DNA of 32,080 nt from an uncultured Bacillota bacterium (GCA_900317575.1 ONHH01000024.1:1-32080); one strand, 5' to 3'; counted from the first letter of the stretch, positions 8,784 through 18,298 are shown. Program-made: numbers and translations. The notes: generated by a model from the sequence alone, not told the origin.

Positions 8784-9326
8784 CTACTTTCTAGCGAAAG
8801 GCATGCCTAATTTAGTTAATAGAGCACGACCTTCCTCGTCAGTTTTAGCAGTGGTAACAATAACAATATCCATACCACGAATTTTTAATACTTTATCATA
8901 GTCGATTTCAGGAAAAATTAATTGTTCTTTAATACCTAAAGTATAATTTCCTCTTCCATCAAAAGCATTAGGATTGACACCACGGAAGTCTCTAACACGT
9001 GGAAGAGCGATTGAAACTAATTTATCATAGAATTCATACATTCTTTCACCACGTAAAGTAACTTTTGCACCGATTGACATTCCTTCACGAAGTTTGAATA
9101 CAGCAATTGATTTCTTTGCTTTAGTAACAAGTGGTTTTTGACCAGTGATTTGAGTTAAATCGTCAACTGCAGCATCTAGTAGTTTAGAGTTGGAGATAGC
9201 ATCACCAACACCCATATTGATTACAATTTTAACAATCTTTGGAACTTGCATTACAGAAGTATATTTAAATTCTTCTTTTAGTTCGGGTAATACATTATTC
9301 TTATAATTTTCTAATACACGATTCAT
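8784..9326 (-). CDS. rplE: Large ribosomal subunit protein uL5
   Basis: uL5 binds 5S rRNA and contacts P-site tRNA and uS13 in the central protuberance. In 180 residues it shows the family blocks [35 protein letters not shown] and [17 protein letters not shown]. The C-terminal blocks are [19 protein letters not shown] and [17 protein letters not shown]. Normal length, with AGGAAGGAG before its ATG, between rplX and rpsZ. Confidence 0.98.
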   Translation of the reverse strand: MNRVLENYKNNVLPELKEEFKYTSVMQVPKIVKIVINMGVGDAISNSKLLDAAVDDLTQITGQKPLVTKAKKSIAVFKLREGMSIGAKVTLRGERMYEFYDKLVSIALPRVRDFRGVNPNAFDGRGNYTLGIKEQLIFPEIDYDKVLKIRGMDIVIVTTAKTDEEGRALLTKLGMPFARK

Positions 9327-9339
9327 TTAATGCTCCTTC

Positions 9340-9663
9340 CTATTTACTAAGTTCAGTACCAGAAAGTTTGCAGAATCTAATCTTAACTTTCTTACCGTCT
9401 TTCTCAATAAATTTATAACCAATTTTTGTAGCTTTCTTTTGTTTTGGATCAAGATAAGCAACCTTTGATACATGCATAGGTGCTTCTCTCTTTTCAATTC
9501 CACCATCAGGTTTTGCGTTAGTAGGACGTTGATGCTTTGTTACAAGATTAACACCTTTAACGATTACTCTTTGAGTGGCTGGAGAGGCAGCTACTACTTC
9601 ACCAGTTTTGCCTTTTTCAGGACCAGATATAACGATTACAACGTCGCCTTTTTTGATTCTCAT
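9340..9663 (-). CDS. rplX: Large ribosomal subunit protein uL24
   Basis: uL24 is an assembly initiator that binds the 5' domain of 23S rRNA. The 107-residue protein opens with the KOW motif (MRIKKGDVVIVISGPEKGKTGEV) split over residues 1-23, followed by GVNLVTKHQRPTNAKPDGGI and the beta-rich region KREAPMHVSKVAYLDPK. The length is typical. GGAAGGAG lies upstream; the gene follows rplN by 12 bases. Confidence 0.97.
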   Translation of the reverse strand: MRIKKGDVVIVISGPEKGKTGEVVAASPATQRVIVKGVNLVTKHQRPTNAKPDGGIEKREAPMHVSKVAYLDPKQKKATKIGYKFIEKDGKKVKIRFCKLSGTELSK

Positions 9664-9675
9664 AATAGCTCCTTC

Positions 9676-10044
9676 CTATAGCACTTCTGGTGCAAGTGAT
9701 ACGATCTTCATATAATCGAAGTCTCTTAATTCTCTTGCAACAGGGCCAAAAATACGTGTGCCTCTTGGAGTCTTATCTTCTTTAATAATAACGCCTGCAT
9801 TATCATCAAATTTAATATAAGATCCATCAGCTCTTCTTAATGGTTTTGTAGTTCTTACGATTACGCATTTAACTACATCACCTTTCTTAACAGTTCCACC
9901 AATGTTTGCATCTTTAACAGAACATACACAAACATCACCTACAGTAGCAGTTTTATGTCTTGCACCACCTAGGATTTTGATAATTAGAAGTTCTTTAGCG
10001 CCGGAATTATCAGCAACTTTTAAACGAGTTTCTTGTTGAACCAT
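9676..10044 (-). CDS. rplN: Large ribosomal subunit protein uL14
   Basis: uL14 is on the subunit interface and forms a bridge to 16S rRNA. The 122-residue protein is highly conserved: [19 protein letters not shown], the block [25 protein letters not shown], and the C-terminus [18 protein letters not shown] then [14 protein letters not shown]. Normal length, AGGAGGT before the start, 15 bases after rpsQ. Confidence 0.98.
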   Translation of the reverse strand: MVQQETRLKVADNSGAKELLIIKILGGARHKTATVGDVCVCSVKDANIGGTVKKGDVVKCVIVRTTKPLRRADGSYIKFDDNAGVIIKEDKTPRGTRIFGPVARELRDFDYMKIVSLAPEVL

Positions 10045-10059
10045 TGTTAGAACCTCCTA

Positions 10060-10320
10060 TTAAAGAATTATAGCTTCTTGAACAACTCTAACTAAACGAT
10101 AACGTTTAGTAGCTGATAGAGGACGAGTTTCCATAATTTCTACGATATCGCCTTCCTTACAAACATTTTGTTCATCATGAGCTCTAAATTTCTTTGAATA
10201 TTTTACTCTTTTACCATATAAAGCATGTTTACGGTAAGTTTCTACTAAGACAGTTATTGTTTTGTCATTTTTACTAGAAACAACTTTACCAACATATACC
10301 TTACGACTATTTCTTTCCAT
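10060..10320 (-). CDS. rpsQ: Small ribosomal subunit protein uS17
   Basis: uS17 is a primary 16S rRNA-binding OB-fold protein. I set the start at 10320 ([15 protein letters not shown], 86 residues), because the in-frame ATG at 10338 lies at the rpmC stop and would place the GGAGG ribosome binding site inside the coding region. Family stretches are [36 protein letters not shown] and [19 protein letters not shown]. Length agrees with Gram-positive homologues. Confidence 0.96.
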   Translation of the reverse strand: MERNSRKVYVGKVVSSKNDKTITVLVETYRKHALYGKRVKYSKKFRAHDEQNVCKEGDIVEIMETRPLSATKRYRLVRVVQEAIIL

Positions 10321-10337
10321 AGTATTACTTACCTCCA

Positions 10338-10595
10338 TTACTTAGCTTCGCTACGACGTTCAGTTTGAACTGTATAGCATCTAGCGATTTCTTTCTTTAC
10401 TTTACGAAGATCAGCAGTCTTATCTAACTTACCAACTGAAGCTTGGAAGCGTAGGTTAAATAATTCTTGTTTTAATTCGTTAATTCTTTGTTGTAATTCT
10501 TCGTCTGATAAATGTCTAATTTTTTCAGCTGCAGTTTCTCTAACTACTTGCTTCTTAGCTTTTTTATCAGCAACTACTTTCTTTTCCTTAGCCAT
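10338..10595 (-). CDS. rpmC: Large ribosomal subunit protein uL29, N-terminally extended
   Basis: uL29 lies near the peptide exit tunnel and forms part of the docking site for trigger factor and SRP. The conserved part is residues about 24-80: [20 protein letters not shown], then [20 protein letters not shown] and [17 protein letters not shown]. At 85 residues it is longer than the usual 60-70: about 20 extra residues, mostly Lys with Val and Ala ([19 protein letters not shown]), precede the first helix. The start codon shares one base with the rplP stop (TAATG), so the extended start is likely real and coupled to rplP. Confidence 0.95.
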   Translation of the reverse strand: MAKEKKVVADKKAKKQVVRETAAEKIRHLSDEELQQRINELKQELFNLRFQASVGKLDKTADLRKVKKEIARCYTVQTERRSEAK

Positions 10596-11017
10596 TAACG
10601 TTCACCGCTTTCTTCTTTCTTAACAAATTTTGTTTTAACTGGTAATTTATTAGCAGCAAGTCTAAGAGCTTCTCTTGCAACTACTTCTGATACACCAGCG
10701 ATTTCGAACATAATTGTTCCTTCTTTAACAACTGCATAATATCCATCTGGACTACCTTTACCTGAACCCATACGTACTTCAAGTGGTTTCTTAGTCTTGA
10801 TATTATGAGGGAATATTTTAATCCAAACTTTACCATCACGTTTCATATAACGTGTCATAGCAATACGGGCTGCTTCAATTTGATTAGCAGTGATCCAAGA
10901 TCCTTGTAATGATTGAAGACCATATTCACCGAAAGTAACTTCTTTACCGCCTTTTGCTTTACCTTCATAACTAACACGATGAGGACGACGATATTTTGTT
11001 CTCTTAGGCATTAACAT
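10595..11017 (-). CDS. rplP: Large ribosomal subunit protein uL16
   Basis: uL16 helps form the A-site and contacts tRNA; it is a late assembly protein. The 140-residue protein starts [19 protein letters not shown] and has [38 protein letters not shown] and the block [24 protein letters not shown] lies ten bases before the first ATG (11017), which fits better than the ATG two codons later; MLMPKR is also common in relatives. It follows rpsC by two bases. Confidence 0.97.
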   Translation of the reverse strand: MLMPKRTKYRRPHRVSYEGKAKGGKEVTFGEYGLQSLQGSWITANQIEAARIAMTRYMKRDGKVWIKIFPHNIKTKKPLEVRMGSGKGSPDGYYAVVKEGTIMFEIAGVSEVVAREALRLAANKLPVKTKFVKKEESGER

Positions 11018-11019
11018 GA

Positions 11020-11697
11020 TTATTTAGCCTCCTTATTTGCTTTATGATTATCCTTAGGTGCAGTTGGTAATACTTCACCTTTATTAATCCAAACTTTAAC
11101 TCCTAACTTTCCATAAGTTGTTAATGCTTCATCCCAAGCATAATCAATATTAGCTCTTAATGTATGACGAGGAACGCTTCCTTCGCTATAGCCTTCGCCT
11201 CTAGCAATTTCAGCACCACCTAAACGTCCTTTAACTAATGTCTTAATACCTTTAGCACCAGCTTTTAGAGTTTTTTGGATTGCTTTCTTTTGAACCATTC
11301 TAAATGATGCACGGTTTTCTAGATCTTCTGCAATCTTTCTTGCAACTAGAACTGCATCTTTATCTGCTTCATTTTGTTTAACTTCGATAACTGTTAAGAA
11401 TACTGTTTTCTTAGTCATCTTTTGTAATTGTTTAACAGCTTCATTCTTTTTAGAACCACCTGTACCAATTACTACACCAGGCTTTGCAGCATGGATAGAG
11501 ACAATTACTCTCTTACCTGTTCTCTTGATTTCAATACGTGAAACGTATGCAGCTTTATAGAATGATGATAAGAATTTACGAATTCTTAAATCTTCATGTA
11601 ATAGATCAGCAACTTGATTCTTAGGGGCATACCATTTAGCATCCCATTCACGAACGATACCAATTCTTAATCCTATTGGACTTACCTTTTGACCCAT
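11020..11697 (-). CDS. rpsC: Small ribosomal subunit protein uS3
   Basis: uS3 lies at the mRNA entry channel and contributes to the ribosomal helicase. The 225-residue protein has the N-terminal [19 protein letters not shown], the KH domain around residues 45-110 ([18 protein letters not shown], where the GxxG loop reads GTGG), and the C-terminal domain with [20 protein letters not shown] and [18 protein letters not shown]. The length is within the usual range. AGGAGG precedes the start. Confidence 0.98.
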   Translation of the reverse strand: MGQKVSPIGLRIGIVREWDAKWYAPKNQVADLLHEDLRIRKFLSSFYKAAYVSRIEIKRTGKRVIVSIHAAKPGVVIGTGGSKKNEAVKQLQKMTKKTVFLTVIEVKQNEADKDAVLVARKIAEDLENRASFRMVQKKAIQKTLKAGAKGIKTLVKGRLGGAEIARGEGYSEGSVPRHTLRANIDYAWDEALTTYGKLGVKVWINKGEVLPTAPKDNHKANKEAK

Positions 11698-11706
11698 ACG
11701 TTCCTC

Positions 11707-12060
11707 CTATCTTTCATCAGAAACCACAACAGTAATGTGGCAACTTCTCTTTAAAATTCGATATCCACTACCTTTAGCACGTGGATGCATTCTCTTTAAC
11801 ATTGTGCCTTCATTAACGAAGATTTGTTTTACAAATAAATCATCTAGGTTAACTTTAGCATCTTTATTTTCATTAGCGAAATTAGCATTTGCAACAGCTG
11901 AATTAAGTACTTTAAGAATTGCTTTACCACGAGGTGATTCAACATTATTTAAAATACCAATTGCTTCGCCAACTTTCTTTCCACGGATTAAATCAGCAAC
12001 AAGTCTAGTTTTACGAGGAGACATAGGAGCTGATTTCTTAATTGCTTTAAATTCTGCCAT
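11707..12060 (-). CDS. rplV: Large ribosomal subunit protein uL22
   Basis: uL22 binds all 23S rRNA domains; its long beta-hairpin lines the exit tunnel and is a site of macrolide-resistance mutations in other species. The 117-residue protein has SPRKTRLVADLIRGKKVGEA at the N-terminus and the tunnel hairpin LKRMHPRAKGSGYRILKRSC followed by HITVVVSD at the C-terminus, with no insertion or deletion apparent in the loop. Typical length and a good AGGAGGT site. Confidence 0.98.
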   Translation of the reverse strand: MAEFKAIKKSAPMSPRKTRLVADLIRGKKVGEAIGILNNVESPRGKAILKVLNSAVANANFANENKDAKVNLDDLFVKQIFVNEGTMLKRMHPRAKGSGYRILKRSCHITVVVSDER

Positions 12061-12073
12061 ATGTTAAAACCTC

Positions 12074-12349
12074 CTAACGACCTGTCTTCTTATCTTTTCC
12101 GTGACCACGGTAAGTTCTTGTAGGTACGAACTCACCAAATTTGTGACCAACCATATCTTCTGTAACGTAAACTGGTAAATGAGTTTTACCATTATATACA
12201 GCTACTGTATGACCAACAAATTGTGGGAATATTGTAGATCTACGAGACCAAGTTTGAATAACCTTCTTTTGATTTGCAGCATTTAATGCTTCAACCTTCT
12301 TTAGAAGATGTTGATCAATGAATGGTCCTTTTTTAAGTGAACGTGACAT
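12074..12349 (-). CDS. rpsS: Small ribosomal subunit protein uS19
   Basis: uS19 lies on the 30S head beside uS13. The 91-residue protein has the universal pattern [20 protein letters not shown], then [20 protein letters not shown] and [19 protein letters not shown]. Normal length. Its AGGAGG site is just after the rplB stop codon. Confidence 0.98.
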   Translation of the reverse strand: MSRSLKKGPFIDQHLLKKVEALNAANQKKVIQTWSRRSTIFPQFVGHTVAVYNGKTHLPVYVTEDMVGHKFGEFVPTRTYRGHGKDKKTGR

Positions 12350-12364
12350 ATTCTAGAGTTCCTC

Positions 12365-13195
12365 CTATCCATTACGACGACGAACAATTAACTTATCAGT
12401 CTTGTTCTTAGTCTTTCTTGTCTTCTTACCAAGTGCAACTTTACCCCAAGGTGTCATAGGTGACTTTCTACCTACTGGTTGTCTACCTTCACCACCACCA
12501 TGTGGGTGATCATTAGGGTTCATTACTGAACCTCTTACTGTAGGGCGAATACCCATATGACGAGTACGTCCTGCTTTACCAATATTAACTAGTGAATAAT
12601 CTAAATTACCAACAACACCAACTGTTGCACGACATTCATTAAGAATTCTACGTACTTCGCCTGATGTTAATCTTACTAGTACATATCTTTCTTCACGACC
12701 TAGGATTTGAGCACTAGCGCCTGCACTTCTTGCGATTTGTCCTCCATGTCCAGGATGAAGTTCGATATTGTGAATAACTGTACCAACTGGAATATTAACG
12801 ATTGGCATTGTGTTACCAACTTTAATATCTACTTTTTCGCCTGATAGAATTGTTTGACCAACTTTTAGTTCATCAGGTGCAATAATATATCTCTTTTCAC
12901 CATCTAAATAATTGATTAAAGCAATGTTAGCACTACGATATGGATCATATTCAATTGTAGCTACTTTACCAGGGATGTTGTCTTTATTACGTTTGAAGTC
13001 AATTAGACGATATTGTCTACCTTGAGCTCCACCTTTATGACGAACTGTGATTGAGCCTGAGTTATTACGACCAGCTTTATAATTTAATTTTACTAGAAGG
13101 CTTTTCTCGGGTTTACTTGTTGTGATTTCTTCATTAGTTAGAGTAGTCATATCACGACGACCATTAGTCGTTGGCTTATATACTTTGATACCCAT
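12365..13195 (-). CDS. rplB: Large ribosomal subunit protein uL2
   Basis: uL2 is needed for subunit association and for the peptidyl transferase centre. The 276-residue protein has the OB fold near 60-110, the [18 protein letters not shown] segment, and the SH3-like part with [16 protein letters not shown]. The C-terminal stretch [20 protein letters not shown] contains the universally conserved His of the catalytic-centre loop. Length as in other bacteria. Confidence 0.99.
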   Translation of the reverse strand: MGIKVYKPTTNGRRDMTTLTNEEITTSKPEKSLLVKLNYKAGRNNSGSITVRHKGGAQGRQYRLIDFKRNKDNIPGKVATIEYDPYRSANIALINYLDGEKRYIIAPDELKVGQTILSGEKVDIKVGNTMPIVNIPVGTVIHNIELHPGHGGQIARSAGASAQILGREERYVLVRLTSGEVRRILNECRATVGVVGNLDYSLVNIGKAGRTRHMGIRPTVRGSVMNPNDHPHGGGEGRQPVGRKSPMTPWGKVALGKKTRKTKNKTDKLIVRRRNG

Positions 13196-13210
13196 ATTTG
13201 TTTCCTCCTA

Positions 13211-13495
13211 CTATACTTCGAATGCATCGATCTTTTGACCTTTAGCTAGAGTTACAATTGCTTTTTTGTAACCTGGCTTAAAGCCTTCATAACGATTCAT
13301 TCTTTTAGCCTTTCTTTTAACATTGATTGTTTGAATCTTTTCAACTTTTACATTAAAGATTTTTTCAATTGCATCTTTAATTTCTACCTTATTAGCTTCT
13401 CTTGCTACTTCGAATGTATATACTAATTTTTCTGCAAGTTGTGAGCTCTTTTCAGTAATGATTGGTCTAATTACAACATCATAAATACTTTTCAT
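13211..13495 (-). CDS. rplW: Large ribosomal subunit protein uL23
   Basis: uL23 at the tunnel exit is the main docking point for trigger factor and SRP. The 94-residue protein shows IYDVVIRPIITEKSSQLAE, YTFEVAREANKVEIKDAIEK, FNVKVEKIQTINVKRK and the end GYKKAIVTLAKGQKIDAFE. Its ATG overlaps the rplD stop by one base (TAATG), with GAGGAGG inside the rplD end, so translation is coupled. Confidence 0.98.
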   Translation of the reverse strand: MKSIYDVVIRPIITEKSSQLAEKLVYTFEVAREANKVEIKDAIEKIFNVKVEKIQTINVKRKAKRMNRYEGFKPGYKKAIVTLAKGQKIDAFEV

Positions 13496-14121
13496 TATTG
13501 TAATGCCTCCTCATATTTTTCTACTGCTGCTTTAGTTACAACTAAGGTATTTGCGTTCATTAATTGATATACAGAAGCATGAGATTGAGTTTGAACTAAT
13601 ACATTTGGTAGATTTCTTCCTGCTAATTCAACATTAGGATTAGTTTCATCTAAAACAATAATTACTTTCTTGTCTTCAATCTTGAAGTTCTTTAATACTT
13701 CGATTAATCCTTTTGTTTTGAATGTTTCAAGTTCTAGATTGTCAAGAACAAATAAGTTTTCTTCTCTTAATTTTGAACTTAAAGCACAGCGTGTAGCAAG
13801 TCTAACTACTTTCTTATTAACTTTTAGGTTATAAGATCTTGGTGTAGGAGCAAATACAACACCACCACCACGCCATTGAGGAGCACGGATAGAACCTTGA
13901 CGAGCACGACCAGTACCTTTTTGTCTCCATGGTTTTCTACCACCACCGCTAACTTCATGTCTAGTCTTTGCTTTTTTTGTTCCTTGACGCATTGCTGCTC
14001 TTTCAGCTACAATTGTTTGGTAGATTGCTTGAGCATTATCTTCTTGAGCAAATACTTTTTCGCTTAATTCTAATTCTCCGCAAGCTGATCCATTTTGATT
14101 GTATAATACAACTTTAGGCAT
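13495..14121 (-). CDS. rplD: Large ribosomal subunit protein uL4
   Basis: uL4 binds 23S rRNA domain I and its long loop reaches the exit tunnel. The tunnel loop appears as KKAKTRHEVSGGGRKPWRQK, then GTGRARQGSIRAPQWRGGG. The C-terminal globular part includes LDNLELETFKTKG. Length 208 is normal. In E. coli, L4 represses its own S10 operon by acting on the leader; the structured leader at 15145-15262 in this window makes the same possible here, but the sequence does not prove it. Confidence 0.98.
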   Translation of the reverse strand: MPKVVLYNQNGSACGELELSEKVFAQEDNAQAIYQTIVAERAAMRQGTKKAKTRHEVSGGGRKPWRQKGTGRARQGSIRAPQWRGGGVVFAPTPRSYNLKVNKKVVRLATRCALSSKLREENLFVLDNLELETFKTKGLIEVLKNFKIEDKKVIIVLDETNPNVELAGRNLPNVLVQTQSHASVYQLMNANTLVVTKAAVEKYEEALQ

Positions 14122-14135
14122 GTGTTACTCCTTTC

Positions 14136-14795
14136 TTATGCTAATGCTTCAGGATTGATTGTAGCATTCTTTGATTTAACTGCGTTCTTAACTACTACAA
14201 AGCTATTTTTAGCTCCTGGAACATTACCTTTAATTAAAATTACGTTGTTTGCAGCATCATATTTAACAAATGTTAAATTTTGAACTGTCTTAGTTTCGCC
14301 GCCCATACGACCAGCCATATGTTTACCTGGTTTAATACGTGCAGGATTGATTGAACCCATTGAACCAATACCTCTGTGGTATCCAGATCCATGTGCTTTA
14401 GGACCAATGTGAGCATTCCAACGTTTAACTACGCCCGCATAACCCTTTCCTTTTGAAGTACCTGTAACATCTACAAGTTCACCTTCAACAAAAATATTTC
14501 CCTTAACTTCACTGCCAACTTCAAACACTAGCATTTCTTCCCCAGCGATTTCTTTAATGAAGCGCTTAGGGGCTGTGTTTGCTTTTGCAGCATGTCCAGC
14601 TTCAGGCTTGATGACTTGTTTTTCTTTCTTGTCAGCATAGCCTAATTGTACTGCGTTGTATCCATCTGTTTCAACAGTTTTCTTTTGTAATACAACGTTT
14701 GGAGTAACTTCAATTACTGTAACAGGAATTAATGTGCCTGCTTCAGTAAAGATTTGAGTCATTCCGACTTTTTTACCTAAGATTCCTTTGGCCAT
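14136..14795 (-). CDS. rplC: Large ribosomal subunit protein uL3
   Basis: uL3 is an early-assembling protein whose loop approaches the peptidyl transferase centre. The 219-residue protein starts [20 protein letters not shown], and carries the [19 protein letters not shown] block with the centre-proximal loop ([13 protein letters not shown] and [17 protein letters not shown]). Normal length; AAAGGA is present upstream, a weaker ribosome binding site than for its neighbours. Confidence 0.98.
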   Translation of the reverse strand: MAKGILGKKVGMTQIFTEAGTLIPVTVIEVTPNVVLQKKTVETDGYNAVQLGYADKKEKQVIKPEAGHAAKANTAPKRFIKEIAGEEMLVFEVGSEVKGNIFVEGELVDVTGTSKGKGYAGVVKRWNAHIGPKAHGSGYHRGIGSMGSINPARIKPGKHMAGRMGGETKTVQNLTFVKYDAANNVILIKGNVPGAKNSFVVVKNAVKSKNATINPEALA

Positions 14796-14822
14796 GATTT
14801 TTTCCTTTCTTTATTTTCTTTC

Positions 14823-15131
14823 TTATTTTAGAACGATATCTACACCTGATGGTAATTCAAGGTGAGCTAAAGCGTCCATTGTTTTAGGATTAATATTTTC
14901 AATATCAATTAAACGTTTGTGAGTACGACGTTCAAATTGTTCACGACTATCTTTATATTTGTGTGGTGAACGTAAGATTGTAAATACTTCCTTTTCTGTA
15001 GGTAGCGGAATTGGACCTGATACTGATGCACCAGTTCTCTTTGCTGCTTCTACAATTCTTTTTGCAGATTCATCTAGTAATCTGTGATCATAAGCTAATA
15101 ATCTAATTCTTAGCTTTCTTGTCTTTGCCAT
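14823..15131 (-). CDS. rpsJ: Small ribosomal subunit protein uS10 (NusE)
   Basis: First gene of the superoperon. uS10 is in the 30S head and, as NusE, also works with NusB and NusG in transcription antitermination. The 102-residue protein shows [40 protein letters not shown] and the end [19 protein letters not shown]. Its AGGAGG site is eight to nine bases before the ATG and directly abuts a 7-bp hairpin; the whole upstream leader is structured. Confidence 0.99.
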   Translation of the reverse strand: MAKTRKLRIRLLAYDHRLLDESAKRIVEAAKRTGASVSGPIPLPTEKEVFTILRSPHKYKDSREQFERRTHKRLIDIENINPKTMDALAHLELPSGVDIVLK

Positions 15132-15144
15132 ATTTTTTTCCTCC

Positions 15145-15262
15145 TATAGCTTGGTTTTATAAGCTATCTAGACTCCATGCGAATTCCCTGGTCATAACGT
15201 ACGACTAGGCAACTCTGCCGTGCGTACCAGCAACCTCGCATATCTTAGCCCTTCTTTTAGCC
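15145..15262 (-). ncRNA. Structured S10-operon leader RNA (probable ribosomal-protein binding element)
   Basis: Between the promoter and rpsJ the minus strand is unusually GC-rich for this genome and folds into nested helices. P1 is ATGCGA (15241-15236) with TCGCAT (15182-15177). P2 is CTGGT (15230-15226) with ACCAG (15192-15188). Inside, TACG pairs with CGTA and encloses a perfect GGCA-GAGT-TGCC hairpin (15219-15208). A further 7-bp hairpin (ATAGCTT / AAGCTAT, 15167-15146) touches the rpsJ ribosome binding site. Leaders upstream of rpsJ are known as feedback targets of L4 in gammaproteobacteria, and Firmicutes also have conserved rpsJ leaders. I infer the same role; the exact class and the ligand are not shown by the sequence. 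No intrinsic terminator lies inside, so control of translation is more likely than attenuation. Confidence 0.7.
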
Positions 15263-15268
15263 TTATAT

Positions 15269-15296
15269 ATTATACACTTTTTGCAAAATATAGCAA
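15269..15296 (-). promoter_or_regulatory. Promoter of the S10-spc-alpha superoperon
   Basis: On the minus strand a perfect TATAAT (15269-15274) is preceded by TTGCTA (15291-15296) at a 16-base spacing, a four-of-six match to TTGACA. It is the only clear promoter before rpsJ, and no internal terminator is visible down to 1348, so one transcript of about 14 kb is likely. Confidence 0.75.
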
Positions 15297-15349
15297 TTAA
15301 TATGCTCATTAATAAAAATGTAAACCGTTTTCTTAATTTTGAGCTAAAT

Positions 15350-15389
15350 AAAAAAGAGAATAACTCTTATCATTTTTCGAGTTATTCTC
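15350..15389 (-). terminator. Rho-independent terminator after the M16C protease
   Basis: A perfect 11-bp stem (GAGAATAACTC / GAGTTATTCTC, 15379-15389 with 15356-15366), a 12-base loop and a run of six T on the minus strand. It lies 27 bases after the protease stop and separates it from the ribosomal operon promoter. Confidence 0.93.
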
Positions 15390-15415
15390 CTAAAATGTTG
15401 TTAATTATTTATAAT

Positions 15416-18298
15416 TTATTCCATTAATTTGACTTTATTCTTCAAATATTTTGATTCATTTTCAATTTTTTGTTCATTACCTACTACACATATTACAGCA
15501 TTTTTGATTGCATCTACATATATAGGTAGAACTTTTTTAATATCTTCAAGACTACAATTAATGATTTGATCTCTTATTTTTTGAATATCTTTTGCGGTAA
15601 TACCTTTTTGATAATATATATAATCAGAATTTCCTTGAGCTCTAGGACTTCTAGGTGCATCAAGTGGACCGATTGCAGCGATGATAGAATTAGTTAATTC
15701 TTCTTCAGTTAGATTTAATTCAGATAAATATGTCGGAATATCTAAAAAAGTTTCAATCGAATTTTCGAGATTTGGGTCACGATATGTCGTTCCTTCAAAG
15801 ATCCCTGGTCTTATGAATGAACAAGATACTCCATATGCACCACCTTGTACACGAGTTTTGATATATAAATAATCATTATTTATACTTACTTCTGCAACTC
15901 TTATTATTCCTTCATTACCTATTAATTTATCAGTACTTCCCGCCACCGCAACATATTGGATTTGTGATGGTGTCATTAAGCCTTCATTCTTAATATCTTT
16001 CTTAAAGAGTTTTCTTTCTTTTAAAGGATATATATCTTTATTTAATTTATTTAAAAATTTAGGTAGAACTTCTTTATATGTATTTTCTAATGAAGTATAA
16101 GATATAATTAAATTGTCTTTTCTAAATAGTAATTGACATAATTTATTTAATTTTGAAGATAGTTCATCAATATTTAAATTCTTATTTAGCTTTGCGATAA
16201 AGCGATATGCGTCTATTTCATTAATGATTTGATTATAATATGCTACTTCATTGATATATGATTCAGCTCTTTTAATTGCAGTTGCATCACCACGATTAAT
16301 AAATCTAGATTCTTTTAACGATTGTAGTTCTTTTAAGATTTCGCTTATACGTTTTTTATCAGTAAATTTAGACTCATACATTATTTCATGTGTTAAATCT
16401 AATGCTTTTTCTAAATTATTATCAAGACATGAGATACTTAATTCAAATCTTATATTAAGTTTTCCATCTTTTTCATATGTAGTATTTACTGTAGAAATAC
16501 CACCAGTTAATATTTTCTTTTCTAAATCTAATTCTAAATATGTATGTTTTTTTGTATCAACATATCCTAATAGTTCTGTAAGTAAACCTATATATGGAAT
16601 ATCTTCATCATCTACACTAGCTGCATCAAATGATAAATTAATGTAATCAATGCCATTAGTATTATACATATGTCTAACTAAAAGTGTATTATCTATATAT
16701 TCTTCTTCGTTAGATAGTTTTATTTCATCTTTACTAATATCATTTTTACTTAATTTTGGCATCGTTGCCAATTCTTCTTTAGTTGACGGAGTCTCTTGAT
16801 ATATCTTTAAATGCTTTGTATCTTCAATTAATTTATTAATCTCTTCATCGCTCATTCCATCTTTTAGTTTCTTTAATTTATCTTTTAATTCTTGATTCTT
16901 TCTTTCTAAATAAGTAGTTGATGGGTTTAAGGTAACTAAGGCTTTAAAGTTATTATTAATGATATATGTTTCAATGATTTTTTCAAAATAATCAGTATCA
17001 ATTTTCTCTCTTAAAGCTTTAAATAGATGAGTGTATTCTAAATATTTGCCAGGGAATGTGTCTTCATAAATCCATGGAGATAGATCAAACATATATATAA
17101 GGCCCATTGGAGCACGTCCAAAGTCTTTTTCTCTTGCTTTAAACTCAAAATAATTTAAAGTAGCAAGTAATTGTTTTTTATCAATTCCATTTTTAATTAC
17201 TTCTTTACATGTATTAATGATTGTGTCATAGAATTCTTGTGCTCTATTTGCTGGCGCATCTTTACTTATTATAACTAAAGCAGGCTGAAGTAAGCTAGAT
17301 GTGAATTGAGAAGATATATCTACACCTAATCCTTTATCTAATAAAGCTTGTTTTATTGGGGCTCCTTCTGATGAAATTAATATATCTTCTAAGATGTTCA
17401 TTGCAAGAATTAATTCTTGATTTTTATAATTATCAATTGATATTCCTAATGAATAATAAGTCTTGTTAGATATATCATCGTTTTTACCTATAGGATATTC
17501 AAACTCAGATATCTTAATTTTATTAAATGGTTTTTGATATTCAATTTGAGTATTAACTTCTATTTTATCAAAATAAGATAAATATTCTTTATCCATCCAT
17601 TCAAGTCTTTCATCCATATCCATTTTTCCATAAAGGAAAATATAGCTATTAGCTGGACTATAGAAAGTTTTATGGAAATTTAAAAAGTTCTCATAAGTTA
17701 AATCAGGAATAAATTCTGGATCACCGCCAGATTCACATCCATAGGTGTTATCTGGATATAATTCATGACGCAATCTTCTAAATAATACTTCAATTGGATT
17801 AGAAAATGCTCCCTTCATTTCATTATATACAACACCATTAATCTCTATATCACTATCTTTATCTTTTAATTCATAACGCCAGCCCTCTTGTCTAAAGATT
17901 TCTTCACGCTTATATACATTAGGATAGAATACAGCATCCATATATACTTCCATTAAATTCTTGAAATCTTTTAAATTACAGCTTGCAACTGGATATATAG
18001 TCATATCAGGAGCAGTCATTGCGTTGATAAATGTAGTTAATGAACTCTTAATTAATTCTGTAAAAGGATCTTTTACTGGAAATTTCTTTGATCCACATAA
18101 AGTTGAATGCTCTAATATATGTGGCACCCCAGTATCATCTGTAGGTGTAGTTCTAAATGCAATACCAAAAACTTTATTAATGTCTTCGTTTTCAATAGTT
18201 AAAACTCTTGCTCCAGACTTAATATGTCTATATTCTGATACGGTAGATTTTATATCTTCAATATATTTCTTTTCTATAAATGTGTAATTCTTGTTCAT
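15416..18298 (-). CDS. M16C family zinc metalloprotease, PreP/Cym1-like
   Basis: A 960-residue M16C (presequence-protease type) peptidase. The inverted zinc motif HxxEH is HILEH at residues 60-64, and the distal zinc ligand is Glu160 in VVYNEMKGAFSNP, 96 residues later, the expected spacing. FGIAFRTTPTDDTGVPHILE and STLCGSKKFPVKDPF around the motif are typical. Two M16 domains flank an M16C-associated helical region (about residues 460-710, including the charged stretch KNQELKDKLKKLKDGMSDEE). The C-terminal half lacks a second HxxEH, as expected. There is no signal peptide or membrane segment, so it should act in the cytosol on peptides and unfolded segments. It is preceded by a 60-base inverted/direct repeat region and GAGG site, and follows a NAGPA-domain gene. 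PreP homologues are common in Firmicutes and the link to its neighbours may be only positional. Confidence 0.93.
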   Translation of the reverse strand: MNKNYTFIEKKYIEDIKSTVSEYRHIKSGARVLTIENEDINKVFGIAFRTTPTDDTGVPHILEHSTLCGSKKFPVKDPFTELIKSSLTTFINAMTAPDMTIYPVASCNLKDFKNLMEVYMDAVFYPNVYKREEIFRQEGWRYELKDKDSDIEINGVVYNEMKGAFSNPIEVLFRRLRHELYPDNTYGCESGGDPEFIPDLTYENFLNFHKTFYSPANSYIFLYGKMDMDERLEWMDKEYLSYFDKIEVNTQIEYQKPFNKIKISEFEYPIGKNDDISNKTYYSLGISIDNYKNQELILAMNILEDILISSEGAPIKQALLDKGLGVDISSQFTSSLLQPALVIISKDAPANRAQEFYDTIINTCKEVIKNGIDKKQLLATLNYFEFKAREKDFGRAPMGLIYMFDLSPWIYEDTFPGKYLEYTHLFKALREKIDTDYFEKIIETYIINNNFKALVTLNPSTTYLERKNQELKDKLKKLKDGMSDEEINKLIEDTKHLKIYQETPSTKEELATMPKLSKNDISKDEIKLSNEEEYIDNTLLVRHMYNTNGIDYINLSFDAASVDDEDIPYIGLLTELLGYVDTKKHTYLELDLEKKILTGGISTVNTTYEKDGKLNIRFELSISCLDNNLEKALDLTHEIMYESKFTDKKRISEILKELQSLKESRFINRGDATAIKRAESYINEVAYYNQIINEIDAYRFIAKLNKNLNIDELSSKLNKLCQLLFRKDNLIISYTSLENTYKEVLPKFLNKLNKDIYPLKERKLFKKDIKNEGLMTPSQIQYVAVAGSTDKLIGNEGIIRVAEVSINNDYLYIKTRVQGGAYGVSCSFIRPGIFEGTTYRDPNLENSIETFLDIPTYLSELNLTEEELTNSIIAAIGPLDAPRSPRAQGNSDYIYYQKGITAKDIQKIRDQIINCSLEDIKKVLPIYVDAIKNAVICVVGNEQKIENESKYLKNKVKLME

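Noticed and set aside
15177-15241. tRNA or other stable RNA gene upstream of rpsJ
   Set aside because: No cloverleaf, anticodon loop or T-loop GTTC motif; the helices are nested and between the promoter and rpsJ, which fits a leader.
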